Made by a program: the position numbers and the translations under genes
Part shown: in pieces, positions 47,445 to 55,906 of the stretch
Position numbering within the stretch: the stretch's first letter is position 1
Layout: each line of letters begins with the position of its first letter
Source: Myxococcales bacterium
GTDB taxonomy: Bacteria > Myxococcota_A > Bradymonadia > UBA7976 > UBA1532
Reading direction: 5' to 3'
Length of the DNA: 64,000 nucleotides
Assembly: GCA_020633555.1 (NCBI GenBank)
Contig: JACKDL010000001.1
Location: 744,001-808,000 of the forward strand
The notes under the pieces: generated by a model
What the model saw: only the letters and a program-made list of their open reading frames with translations
Database searches by the model: none
What the model was told of the DNA's origin: nothing

Positions 47445-48388
47445 GCCGCCCTCAGCGCGTCGAGCGCCGCGCTCAAGTCGTCGGGCCACGGGGACTCGAA
47501 GCGCAGCCGCGCCCCCGTGGCCGGGTGCTCGAAGCCCAGCACCGCCGCGTGCAGTGCCTGGCGGGTCAGCCCCAGCTCGGGACCCAGCACCCGCAGGGCC
47601 TGCGGGCGGTCGATGCGCCGCCGGCGCCCATAGGTCACGTCGCCTACCAGGGGGTGACCGGCCTCGCTGGCGTGGACGCGGATCTGGTGGGTTCGGCCCG
47701 TCTCCAACGAGAACTCCACCCGCGCGCACGGCGGCAGCCGCTCCAAGACCTGCCAGTGGGTGACCGCGCGCTTCCCACCAGCGGAGGCCCCGGTGAACTT
47801 GCGGCGGTCGTTGCCCGCGCGCCCGTAGTGGCTGCTGCGCCACGTGCCCTCGTCGGGCAGCCCGTGATCCCAGGCCAGCGCGTGGTAGCGGCGGTCGACG
47901 GCGTGGGCGGCGAACTGGGCGGCGAGGTGGTGATGGGCGGGCTCGGTGCGCGCCAGCACCAACAAGCCGGATGTGCCGGCGTCGATGCGGTGGACCACCC
48001 CAGGGCGGTCGGGCGCCCCCACCGGGGACAGCTCGCCCACCTCGTGCAGCACCCCGTGCACCAGCGTGCCTGTCGAGTTGCCCGCCCCCGGGTGCACCAC
48101 CACGCCGGCGGGCTTGTCCACCACAACCACGTGGGCGTCCACGTACACCAGCTTCAGCGGGACGGGCTCGGGCGCCAAGCCCTGCGGCGGCGTGCTGGGC
48201 GGCTCCACAGCGATTCGATCGCCAGGCTCAAGGGGGGTGGAGGGCTTGACCGACACACCGTTCACCGTCACGCGCCCGTCCCGGATGGCCCGGGCCAGGC
48301 GGCTGCGGCTGGTGTCGGTCAGGCGTTCGGCGAGGAAGCGGTCGAGCCGACCCCCCGCGGCGGGCGGCTCAACGGTGAACTCGATCAC
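47420..48388 (-). CDS. rluD: 23S rRNA pseudouridine synthase RluD
   Basis: 322 residues: an N-terminal S4 RNA-binding domain (GRLDRFLAERL, RSRLARAIRDGRVTVNG) and a PseudoU_synth_2 domain with catalytic Asp in HRIDAGTSGLLVLA, then RRYHALAWDH and TGRTHQIRVHASEAGHPLVGD. RluD modifies helix 69 of 23S rRNA. The start is GTG 48388, 11 nt after the stop of the small upstream gene. The C-terminal 8 codons overlap the transglycosylase gene. Confidence 0.96.
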   Translation of the reverse strand: MIEFTVEPPAAGGRLDRFLAERLTDTSRSRLARAIRDGRVTVNGVSVKPSTPLEPGDRIAVEPPSTPPQGLAPEPVPLKLVYVDAHVVVVDKPAGVVVHPGAGNSTGTLVHGVLHEVGELSPVGAPDRPGVVHRIDAGTSGLLVLARTEPAHHHLAAQFAAHAVDRRYHALAWDHGLPDEGTWRSSHYGRAGNDRRKFTGASAGGKRAVTHWQVLERLPPCARVEFSLETGRTHQIRVHASEAGHPLVGDVTYGRRRRIDRPQALRVLGPELGLTRQALHAAVLGFEHPATGARLRFESPWPDDLSAALDALRAAWASPAGV

Positions 48389-48398
48389 GACCGGAGGC

Positions 48399-48665
48399 TT
48401 ACCAGATGGACGTGGGCAGGTGCGCGCTCGCCTTGATGAGCACGTCGACGATGGCGCGATCCACGAAGTTGTACTGGGCGCGGATGTCGGCGCTGACCCG
48501 GCTCTCGAACAGCTCATAGCCCTCGGACAGCTCGCTCTCGAGCACCTCGAAGAGGCGGTCGGCCTTCAGGCCCTCGGCGATCTTGTCCTTGTTGTAGAGC
48601 AGGATGTCCGAGGCGATGGTCCGCGCCAGGCGCAGGGCGGCGTCGGGCTTGTCGATCATCTGCAC
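48399..48665 (-). CDS. Small helical hypothetical protein upstream of rluD
   Basis: 88 residues from GTG 48665, preceded by GGAGG at 8 nt. Almost entirely predicted helix, with LARTIASDILLYNKDKI, LESELSEGYELFESRV and NFVDRAIVDVLIKASAHL. No signal peptide. I do not recognise the family. It sits in the run J/HTH protein - 88-residue protein - rluD, all on the same strand with short gaps, so they are probably cotranscribed. Confidence 0.7.
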   Translation of the reverse strand: MQMIDKPDAALRLARTIASDILLYNKDKIAEGLKADRLFEVLESELSEGYELFESRVSADIRAQYNFVDRAIVDVLIKASAHLPTSIW

Positions 48666-48735
48666 GGGGCGTCCCTCCGGAGGTGTCGGTGCCTTGCGAG
48701 ACTAAGCGGCCCCGATCCACAGGTCAACGCCGTGA

Positions 48736-49350
48736 TCACCAGGGCTTGCGCCGTGCCTTCTCGGCCACCCACGCGTCGTACTCGTGCAGGTAGTCGCGCA
48801 CCAGGCGCTCGGGATCCAGCCGCAGCATGCGGGCGATCTGCTTCAGGAACCCGCGCAGGTACACCTTGGCCGGCAGGTCACCGTAATCCTCGGACTCCAG
48901 GCACCGCAGGGTGAACATGCTGATCTTGGTCCGCTCGGCGATCTCCTCGAGGGGGATCCCCGCCATGGACCGCACCTTGGTCAGCGTGGGGCCGCCCAGG
49001 CGCGCGTCCTCCGGCCAGCCGATGGCCTCCAGCGGATCCCGCGGCAGCTCGCGGGGCGCTGGCGGCGGCCGCGAGGCCACCCGCTCGTCGGCCCGGCGCA
49101 GGCTGGGGTGCCCCTTGGGGAACAAGCTGCGGTCGTAGCGCCGGCGCTGCTCGGGATCCATCAGGGTGTTGTAGGCCTCCTTCAGCCGCGCCAGCAGGCG
49201 CAGAGCCTCCGGCGTGCGGTACAGGCCATACATCACGAGGCCCCCGGGATCGAACCGCCGCGACAGCCGCTTGAACGCCCGCCGGATGTCCTCCTCGGTG
49301 GCGCCCGGATCGAGTTCGAGCTCCTCGTACAGGTTGATCGGGGCGCTCAC
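48736..49350 (-). CDS. J-like domain plus RodZ-type HTH protein
   Basis: 204 residues from GTG 49350, overlapping the ATPase stop (GTGA). An N-terminal J-like domain (1-75; LYEELELDPGATEEDIRRAF) has FDP in place of HPD, so it should not stimulate DnaK. Residues 115-190 form a helix-turn-helix of the RodZ/HTH_25 type (GIPLEEIAERTKISMFTLRCLE, DLPAKVYLRGFLKQIARML). No transmembrane helix follows, unlike RodZ. Pairing with a ParA/MinD-like ATPase suggests a role in positioning or a regulator; this is inference. Confidence 0.8.
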   Translation of the reverse strand: MSAPINLYEELELDPGATEEDIRRAFKRLSRRFDPGGLVMYGLYRTPEALRLLARLKEAYNTLMDPEQRRRYDRSLFPKGHPSLRRADERVASRPPPAPRELPRDPLEAIGWPEDARLGGPTLTKVRSMAGIPLEEIAERTKISMFTLRCLESEDYGDLPAKVYLRGFLKQIARMLRLDPERLVRDYLHEYDAWVAEKARRKPW

Positions 49351-50507
49351 GGCCGCACCTCCCGCGTGCCCACCAGGGCCATCAGCCGCCGGGTCAGACG
49401 CTCGATGTCCCGAGCCAGGGCCGAGCCGGGGTACTCCACCACCAGCGGCCGCCGCCTGCGCAGCGACTCCAGCGCCGTGTCGTCGGCGTCGATGCCGCCC
49501 AGGGCCTCGGCGTTGATGTTCCAGCGCCGGCGCAGCGCCGAGCAGATGCCGGCCGCCAGATCCCGGTCGGCCCGGTTGCCGCACCGGTTCACCAGGATCT
49601 TGGGCGCGAAGGCCAGCACCCGGGCGCGGATGGCCTGGGCGGCGTTCGGGTGCACCCCGGCCAGCGCGTCGATGAGTTCGGCGGGCGTGTCGAGCTGCCC
49701 CACGTGATCGGCGGTCAACAGCGCCCGGCTCACCACCGCGGGCTCGTCATCGCCGTCCAGGAGGCGACGATAGAGCGCCGCGCGCAGGAAGGCGTAGGTG
49801 CGCTCCATGGCCGCCGGCTCGGGCAGGGTGACCACCACGCCGCAGTCCGCCTCCAGGAAGGTGTCCAGGGCCAGCGGATCCGGCTGCACCCCCAGGTCGA
49901 GCACGATGACATCGGCGCCCGAGGCCCGCGCCACGTCCAGCGCCTGCTGCCGCAGCGGATCGTCCGCGCCCATCAGCGCGTGATGGGGCCGACACAGGCG
50001 CAGGTTCATGCCCGGCATGCGGTCCACGCGAGGCGGCAGCGCGCTGCGCATCCGCATGCCCGGCGTCGGCAGGATCGGGTCCATGCCCAGGAACGTGTGG
50101 AGGTTCTGCCCCGCCGGATCCAGATCCGCCAGCACCACGTCGCGGCCCAACCGCGACAGGAACAGGCCCACGTTCGCCACCAGCGTGGAGCGCCCCGCCC
50201 CGCCCTTGCCTCCGGCGAAGGCGATCTCGACGGGGCCTCCGCCGTCGCCCTCCTGCCACGGGAGCTGCCCCACCAGGCTGGGGATCTCGGGCTCGTCGAG
50301 CTCGTCCTCTTCGCCCGCGACCTCGACGGTCAGCTCGGCCTGCACCGGGGCCTCGTCCTCGGGCATGGGGGGCGGGGTCAGGAGCTCGCCGGCCTCGTCC
50401 GCGGGCTCGTCGACGGTCTCGATGACCACCCCGTCGTCGACCTCGGCGGGCGCCTGCCCGTCGGGATCCACAACGTCTGCACGGGGTGGCTTCTGGTCCT
50501 CGGCCAT
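49347..50507 (-). CDS. ParA/MinD-family P-loop ATPase with acidic N-terminal extension
   Basis: 386 residues from ATG 50507 (GAGGGA upstream). An acidic disordered region fills residues 1-80. The deviant Walker A is GGKGGAGRSTL (KGGxGRS), followed by VVLADLDPAGQNLHTFLG, VIVLDLGV and a MinD/FleN-like ADCGVVVTLPEP. Such ATPases position cell-pole, chromosomal or flagellar/pilus components. The gene is coupled to the J/HTH protein by GTGA. It is divergent from the membrane histidine kinase across a 121-bp region. Confidence 0.85.
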   Translation of the reverse strand: MAEDQKPPRADVVDPDGQAPAEVDDGVVIETVDEPADEAGELLTPPPMPEDEAPVQAELTVEVAGEEDELDEPEIPSLVGQLPWQEGDGGGPVEIAFAGGKGGAGRSTLVANVGLFLSRLGRDVVLADLDPAGQNLHTFLGMDPILPTPGMRMRSALPPRVDRMPGMNLRLCRPHHALMGADDPLRQQALDVARASGADVIVLDLGVQPDPLALDTFLEADCGVVVTLPEPAAMERTYAFLRAALYRRLLDGDDEPAVVSRALLTADHVGQLDTPAELIDALAGVHPNAAQAIRARVLAFAPKILVNRCGNRADRDLAAGICSALRRRWNINAEALGGIDADDTALESLRRRRPLVVEYPGSALARDIERLTRRLMALVGTREVRP

Positions 50508-50628
50508 TCGGTCCCTCGCTGCCCGGCCAAAGGCCCGGGCCATCGGCCCGCTGTCTTACCCGACCCGGCCTCGATTTGCGAGCCCGCGCCCTTCCACCGA
50601 GGCCCCCGGCTGATCCACCCTCGCGCGC

Positions 50629-52698
50629 ATGGGGATTCAGGCCCAGAGCGCCATCATCGCGGCCAGCCTGCTGCTGGCCATCGCCATCAACGTGGCGTTC
50701 CAGGAGCGCCGCGTGGAGCACCGCTGGCCCTTCGTGGGGCTCACGGGCGCCTTCTTCCTCTACAACCTGTGCTTCTTCTTCGACGCCGTGACGGGCGCCG
50801 ACGGCTGGCGCCGCGCGCTGCTGGCCTCGGGGGTCCTGGTGGCCCTGGCCTCCCTCAGCTTCTTCCGGGTCTTCATCGGGCGCCGCTCCATGGCCGCTCC
50901 GCGCCGGGTGCTGCAGGGGCTGCTGCTGAGCACCGCCGTGGTGGTGGTCACCGACCTGGCCCTGTCCACCTGGATGGCCTACGCCGTGGCGGTGGTGGCG
51001 CTGGGGGCCTACGGCTTCGCTCACCTGCAGCTCTACCGCCACTGGCGCGCCATCGAGAACCCGGTGGAGATCCGCCGGCTGCGCTATCTGGTGGTGGGCG
51101 GCGCGGTGTCGGTCACCGCCAACGGCTTGGACCTGCTGCCCGCGTCAGGGCTGCCCTTCCCCTCCTTCGGGCACCTGTTCACCACCCTGTACCTGTACTT
51201 CTGGATGCAGGTCATCCAGCGCTCGCGCCTGCTGGACCTGCGCGAGCAGCTCGGCCGCGGCCTCGCCCTGGTGCTGCAGTCCCTGGCCGTGTCGCTCATC
51301 TACGTAGCGCTGGTCATCTGGGTGGGCCAGAAGTACGGGCTCTTCGTCTTCAACACCCTGGTGGCGGGCGTCGTCCTCTACTTCGTGTTCGAGCCCATCA
51401 AGCGGGCCGTCGAGGTGTGGGTGCAGCGGCTGTTCTTCCGCGAGACCCACGCGCTGGACGCCGAGCTCACCGCCCTGCAGCGGGAGCTGGCCAACGTCAT
51501 CAACCTGGGCGACATGGTGGATCGGGTGCTCGAGCGGCTGCAGGCCAGCCGCCGCATCACCCACGCCAGCGTGTTCCTGCTGGAGGACGAGGGGCGCGCC
51601 TACTTCATGCCGCGGGCCGTGGGGCCCCTGGAGCTGGATCGCCTGGGGGTGGTGCGGGCGCGCCACTTCCTGGACGCCCTTCGGGGGTCGCCCGTGCTCG
51701 TGCTGGATCGGGTGGAGCGCGCGCGCCTGGACGCGGCCCACGATCCCGAGCGCCGCGACCGGCTGGGCGCCGTGCGCGAGACCATGCTCGCCCTGTCGGC
51801 CGACCTGTCCTTCCCCATCCGCTCGGGCGAGCGCCTGCTGGGCTTCCTGAACCTGCGCGATGACCGCGCCCGCGAGGCGTTCTCCAGCGCCGAGATCACC
51901 CGCATCAAGCAGGCCGTGCGGCAGATGGCCACCATCGTCGAGAACTCCGAGCTCATCGAGCGCCTGAAGGAGCGCGAGCGCCTGTCCCTCATCGGCGAGC
52001 TGGCCACCGGCCTGGCCCACGAGATCCGCAACCCCCTGGGGGCGATCAAGGCCGCGGGGCAGCTCTTGGAGCCGGACGAGCTGGGCGACGAGCAGCGCGA
52101 GTTCATCGAGGTGATCATCGAGGAGAGCGACCGCCTGAACGGGGTGCTGAGCCAGTTCCTCGACTACGCGCGGCCCTTCCGCGGCACCATGGGCACCCTG
52201 GACCTGGAGGTGCTGTTGCAGCGGGTGGCCACCATGGTCCGCACCGAGGAGCGCGACCCCCCCGTCGAGGTGATCACCGAGGTCGCGCCGGGCCTGCCCA
52301 AAGCGGTGGGCGACGGCGATCGCCTGCAGCAGGTGCTGCTGAACCTGGCCCGCAACGGCTGCGAGGCCATGGAAGGCACGGGCGGCACGTTGACCCTGGC
52401 CGCGTCGCTGGAGCCCGACGGCGAGCGCGCCCGGGTCGAGGTGCGCGACACCGGCTGCGGTGTCTCGCCCGAGGTGCGGGCCAACCTGTTCACCCCGTTC
52501 TTCACCACCAAGCGCGACGGCACCGGCCTGGGGCTCGCCATCACGGAGCGCATCCTCCAGCACCACGGCACCCGCATGCGCATCGAGAGCGAGCCCGGGG
52601 CGGGCGCCACCTTCGCCTTCCGCCTGCGCCTGACCGAGGGCGCCCCCGACCGCCTGACGGGCGAGCACCGCCGCCGGCTCGCCGCGGAGACCGCCTGA
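50629..52698 (+). CDS. Membrane sensor histidine kinase with GAF domain
   Basis: 689 residues. About eight transmembrane helices in residues 1-265 (for example ASLLLAIAINVAF, VVVTDLALSTWMAYAVAVVAL), a GAF domain (about 300-445; ASVFLLEDEGRAYF), and HisKA with His464 in GLAHEIRNPLGAIKAAGQLL. The HATPase has NLARNGCEAM, DTGCGVSP and GTGLGLAI. The architecture resembles PrsK/PEP-CTERM-type NtrB-like kinases that often act with sigma-54 activators. No response regulator is adjacent. The TGA overlaps the rsmD start (TGATG). Confidence 0.93.
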   Translation: MGIQAQSAIIAASLLLAIAINVAFQERRVEHRWPFVGLTGAFFLYNLCFFFDAVTGADGWRRALLASGVLVALASLSFFRVFIGRRSMAAPRRVLQGLLLSTAVVVVTDLALSTWMAYAVAVVALGAYGFAHLQLYRHWRAIENPVEIRRLRYLVVGGAVSVTANGLDLLPASGLPFPSFGHLFTTLYLYFWMQVIQRSRLLDLREQLGRGLALVLQSLAVSLIYVALVIWVGQKYGLFVFNTLVAGVVLYFVFEPIKRAVEVWVQRLFFRETHALDAELTALQRELANVINLGDMVDRVLERLQASRRITHASVFLLEDEGRAYFMPRAVGPLELDRLGVVRARHFLDALRGSPVLVLDRVERARLDAAHDPERRDRLGAVRETMLALSADLSFPIRSGERLLGFLNLRDDRAREAFSSAEITRIKQAVRQMATIVENSELIERLKERERLSLIGELATGLAHEIRNPLGAIKAAGQLLEPDELGDEQREFIEVIIEESDRLNGVLSQFLDYARPFRGTMGTLDLEVLLQRVATMVRTEERDPPVEVITEVAPGLPKAVGDGDRLQQVLLNLARNGCEAMEGTGGTLTLAASLEPDGERARVEVRDTGCGVSPEVRANLFTPFFTTKRDGTGLGLAITERILQHHGTRMRIESEPGAGATFAFRLRLTEGAPDRLTGEHRRRLAAETA

Positions 52699-53243
52699 TG
52701 CCCCGGATCATCGCTGGCAAGTTCCGCGGGGCGCGCCTGTTGGCGCCCCCCGGCGACACCACGCGCCCCACCGCCGACCGGGTGCGGGAGTCGCTCTTCA
52801 ACGTGCTCCAGCACCGGGTGCACTGGCCGCAGGCGCAGGTGCTCGACCTGTTCGCCGGCGCCGGCACCCTGGGGTGTGAGGCCCTGTCGCGGGGGGCGGT
52901 GGCCGCCCGGTTCGTCGAACGCGACCGGCAGGCCTTGGCCGCGCTGCGCAAGAACGTGGCCCGCTTCGGGCCCGCCGCCACGGTGCACGCCCAGGGGGTG
53001 GAGCAGTTCCTGGCACAGGCCCCGGCGCCCCACGACCTGATCTTCCTCGATCCGCCCTACGCCGCCGAGGCCGAAGCCCCCACCCTCACCGCGCTGGTGC
53101 GCCGAGGTTGGCTTGCGGCGGAAGGCTTGGTATGCGTCGAGCATCCGGCCGACCGGACGGTGACGCCGCCGGCCGGGCTCGCCGTCGTGCAGACCCGTCG
53201 CTACGGCGCCACCGCCGTCACCCTGTTCGCCCCGGAGATCTGA
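52698..53243 (+). CDS. rsmD: 16S rRNA (guanine966-N2)-methyltransferase RsmD
   Basis: 181 residues, typical. MPRIIAGKFRGARLL and RPTADRVRESLFNVL are family-specific; motif I is DLFAGAGTLGCEALSRGA and the catalytic NPPY-type motif is FLDPPY. It methylates G966 of 16S rRNA. The start overlaps the kinase stop and its stop overlaps the coaD start, so the three genes are coupled. rsmD-coaD adjacency is common in bacteria. Confidence 0.97.
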   Translation: MPRIIAGKFRGARLLAPPGDTTRPTADRVRESLFNVLQHRVHWPQAQVLDLFAGAGTLGCEALSRGAVAARFVERDRQALAALRKNVARFGPAATVHAQGVEQFLAQAPAPHDLIFLDPPYAAEAEAPTLTALVRRGWLAAEGLVCVEHPADRTVTPPAGLAVVQTRRYGATAVTLFAPEI

Positions 53244-53722
53244 TGCGCCGCGCCCTCTACCCCGGCTCCTTCGACCCGATCACCAAGGGCCACGTGGACA
53301 TCGTGCGCCGGGCGCTGGACGTGGTCGACGAGCTGGTCATCGCCATCGCCGTCAACATCCGCAAGACGCCCACCTTCTCGCCCGAGGACCGGGTGCAGAT
53401 GATCCGCGAGTGCTTCCCAGGCGAGGCGCGCATCACGGTGGCCACCTTCCAGGGGCTGCTGGTGGACTACGCCCGCGAGCAGAAGATCCGCACGGTGGTG
53501 CGCGGGCTGCGGGCGGTCAGCGACTTCGAGTTCGAGTTCCAGATGGCCAGCATGAACCGGCGGCTGACCGACGAGGTGGACTTCATCTTCCTCATGACCA
53601 GCGAAGAGCACTTCTTCGTGTCGTCCAGCCTGGTGCGCGAGGTGGCCATCAACGGCGGTGACGTCAGCGACTTCGTGCCCGAGCCCGTGGAGCGCCGGCT
53701 CCGCGCCCGCTTCGCCTCGTGA
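53243..53722 (+). CDS. coaD: Phosphopantetheine adenylyltransferase
   Basis: 159 residues. CoaD makes dephospho-CoA from 4'-phosphopantetheine and ATP. The nucleotidyltransferase motif T/HxGH is in YPGSFDPITKGHVDI, with the ISSSxxR signature as VSSSLVREVA and the RGLRAVSDFEFEFQMA segment. ATG 53243 overlaps the rsmD TGA. Confidence 0.98.
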   Translation: MRRALYPGSFDPITKGHVDIVRRALDVVDELVIAIAVNIRKTPTFSPEDRVQMIRECFPGEARITVATFQGLLVDYAREQKIRTVVRGLRAVSDFEFEFQMASMNRRLTDEVDFIFLMTSEEHFFVSSSLVREVAINGGDVSDFVPEPVERRLRARFAS

Positions 53723-53732
53723 GCCGCCGCCC

Positions 53733-54692
53733 ATGACCGAGCCCACCCCCGCGCTGCTGCTCACCGTCACCGTCGAGAGCGACCGCCCGCGCGGTCAGGT
53801 CAACGCGCGTACGGCCTTCGAGAACCTGGCCGGCGTGGCCCGCCTGGGGAGGCTCTGCGAGCGCTTTGGGGTCCGCCCCACGTGGCTGGTGAGCTGGCCG
53901 GTCATGCGCCACGCCGAGCGGGAGCAGCTCGACGCGCTGGCCCGCCTGGGTGAGGTGGGCACCTGCCTGCAGCCCTGGGTGACGCCCCCCTTCCGCGCCC
54001 AGGAGGACCGCCTGCGCCCGGTGTGCCCGGCCGCCATCCCGGCCTCGGCGGTGGCGGAGAAGATGGCCGAGCTCACCCGGTGCTTCGAGGAGACCTTCGG
54101 CGGCGCGCCCACTGCCCACCGCGCGCCCAGCGCCGGCCTTGACGGCGCCACCCTGCAGGCCCTGGAACGCCACGGCTACCTGGTGGACTCCAGCGCCACC
54201 CCCCACCTGGAGGGCCCAGTGGGCGCCCGCGCTGATTGGCGGCGCGCCCCGGAAGTGCCATGGTTCCCCGACCGCCAGGTGCCCGCCACGCGCGGCAGCT
54301 CGCCCGTGCTCGAGGTGCCCGTGACCATCGAGTGGGACCGCCCCGTGCCCTCCCTGATGCGCCTCGCGCTGGACCGTTGGTCGGACGAAGGCACCGCCGG
54401 CAAGCTGCGGCGGCAGGTGGCCCGCCCCCGCCGGCTCGATCCGCTGGCGCTGGACGCCAAGGCGCTGCGAGGTCTGGCCGAACGCACCGTGGCCCGGGGC
54501 ATCCCCTGCCTGAACATGCCGCTGCGCTCCCGAGAGCTCGTGCCCGGCTGCTCGGCGCGGGCCCTGAAAGCCGAGGACGTGGACCGCCTGTTTCACACCC
54601 TCGAGGCGTTCCTGCGGTTCACGGTGGACGAGCTGCGGGCGACCCCCACCACGCTCACCGACTTCGCCCGCAGCTACGTCAGCCCGCCGTAG
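53733..54692 (+). CDS. Polysaccharide-deacetylase-like protein with altered metal ligands
   Basis: 319 residues, WalW/NodB-like TIM-barrel segments: TVTVESDRPRGQVNA, RLCERFGVRPTWLVSWPV, EVGTCLQPWVTPPF, and HRAPSAGLDGATLQALERHGYLVDSS. Active relatives have a Asp in the first motif and HxHPW in the third. Here the sequence reads VES and CLQPW, so both metal His residues and the Asp are substituted. It is either a pseudoenzyme or a divergent subfamily. It is the last gene of the coaD operon (10-bp gap); its end overlaps the convergent DHH gene by 14 nt. Confidence 0.7.
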   Translation: MTEPTPALLLTVTVESDRPRGQVNARTAFENLAGVARLGRLCERFGVRPTWLVSWPVMRHAEREQLDALARLGEVGTCLQPWVTPPFRAQEDRLRPVCPAAIPASAVAEKMAELTRCFEETFGGAPTAHRAPSAGLDGATLQALERHGYLVDSSATPHLEGPVGARADWRRAPEVPWFPDRQVPATRGSSPVLEVPVTIEWDRPVPSLMRLALDRWSDEGTAGKLRRQVARPRRLDPLALDAKALRGLAERTVARGIPCLNMPLRSRELVPGCSARALKAEDVDRLFHTLEAFLRFTVDELRATPTTLTDFARSYVSPP

Positions 54693-55653
54693 GCGCACCG
54701 TCCAGGGCGGCCGCCACCGCGGCCACCATCCGCGCGGCCGCCGCCTCCAGATCCAGATCGACGATGACCCCCGCGGCCCGCAGGTGCCCGCCGCCTTCCG
54801 GTGAGATGCTCCGGGCCACAGCCGAAACATCTACGGCGCCCTTGCTGCGCAGGCTGATCTTCACCCGCCCGTCGGCGCGCTCGCTGAGCAGGGCGCCCAC
54901 GTGGGCCGACTCCACGAACACCAGGTCGTCCACCAGGCCGCCAATGTCGGCGTCCAGGTGGCCCGAGGCGGGCAAGCTCGACCAGGCCAGGCGACCGTCC
55001 AGCGCCAGCTCGCAGCGGGCGATCATGGCCCCGCGCAGGCGCAGCCGCAGCTCGCTCTGCTCCAGCAGCACCTTCTCGACGATCTGCGCGTGATCGATGC
55101 CGGTCTCGAGCAGGCGGGCGGCGGCGCGCAGCGCCGGGGGGTTCGTCAGCCGATAGCGGAAGATGCTGGTGTCGAACACCAGCCCCGCGAAGAGCGGCGC
55201 GGCCAGCGCCTGGTCCAGGAGGACGCCCCAGGCGTCGCAGAGCTCCAGCACCAGGGCGGTGGTGCTCGCCGCGTCCACATCCAGCACGGCCACGTCCACC
55301 CAGGCGGGATCGCTCGACCGGTGGTGATCCACCTGCGCGCGCACGGCCGCCGCCTCGAACGCCGCCGTGGCTGCGCCCAGCCGCCGCGGATCCCCGTCCA
55401 GGACGATGGCCAGGTCGAAGGCCGGCGTGGCCTCGGCGGGCCGCTCGAAGCGCACGTCATCGGCCGCCAGGAACGCGTACCGCCGGGGCAGCGCCTCGTC
55501 GCAGATCACCCGCACCGCCTTGTCGGGCCAGCGCCGCCGGATGGCCCGAGCCATGGCCACGATGGCGCCCACGGCGTCGCCGTCCAGGTCGATGGGCCCG
55601 GTCAGCAAGATCCGCTGAGCCCCGGTGATCGCCGCTGTCATGGCCTGAAGCAT
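54679..55653 (-). CDS. DHH/DHHA1-family phosphoesterase (nanoRNase/pAp phosphatase-like)
   Basis: 324 residues. N-terminal DHH domain: GPIDLDGDAVGAIVAMARA, VLDGDP and DHHRSSDPAWVD, with metal-binding Asp and His; C-terminal DHHA1 with KISLRSKGAVDVSAVARS and EGGGHLRAAG. NrnA-type enzymes degrade short RNAs and dephosphorylate pAp. In the first motif the usual His-Asn-Pro-Asp-x-Asp reads IDLDGD, so one ligand differs. ATG 55653 follows GGAGGG. Confidence 0.9.
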   Translation of the reverse strand: MLQAMTAAITGAQRILLTGPIDLDGDAVGAIVAMARAIRRRWPDKAVRVICDEALPRRYAFLAADDVRFERPAEATPAFDLAIVLDGDPRRLGAATAAFEAAAVRAQVDHHRSSDPAWVDVAVLDVDAASTTALVLELCDAWGVLLDQALAAPLFAGLVFDTSIFRYRLTNPPALRAAARLLETGIDHAQIVEKVLLEQSELRLRLRGAMIARCELALDGRLAWSSLPASGHLDADIGGLVDDLVFVESAHVGALLSERADGRVKISLRSKGAVDVSAVARSISPEGGGHLRAAGVIVDLDLEAAAARMVAAVAAALDGAPTAG

Positions 55654-55710
55654 GGTCCCTCCGAACCCGGCCACCCTACCGGCCCCCGGTCGGCGCAGAC
55701 AACGCGGCCG

Positions 55711-55739
55711 TTGACGCTTCGCAGCCCGCTCCCGAGAAT
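55711..55739 (+). promoter_or_regulatory. tRNA-Leu promoter
   Basis: TTGACG (55711-55716), 17-nt spacer, GAGAAT (55734-55739), 16 nt before the tRNA 5' end. Confidence 0.55.
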
Positions 55740-55755
55740 CGCAGCGCCTTCCCAT

Positions 55756-55837
55756 GCCCGGGTGGCGGAATCGGTAGACGCAGGCGACTTAAAATCGCTC
55801 GCCTTTCGGCATGTGGGTTCGAGTCCCACCCCGGGCA
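55756..55837 (+). tRNA. tRNA-Leu (anticodon UAA)
   Basis: Acceptor GCCCGGG (55756-55762) pairs with CCCGGGC (55830-55836) and A at 55837 is the discriminator. The long variable arm, the D-loop GGAATCGGTAGACGC, the anticodon loop CTTAAAA and the T-loop GGTTCGAGTCC identify a class II leucine tRNA reading UUA. CCA is not encoded. A GTCCCAGGC/GCCTGGGAC inverted repeat follows at 55840-55890. Confidence 0.97.
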
Positions 55838-55906
55838 AAGTCCCAGGCCCATGCGCACCAGCGGCGCCCCTTGCCCGAGGCGCCTGGGACGGGCACCCTG
55901 CGCGCC

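Noticed and set aside
55840..55890. Terminator after tRNA-Leu
   Set aside because: The inverted repeat is real, but it is long and interrupted and has no U-run; it is mentioned under the tRNA and not called as a terminator.
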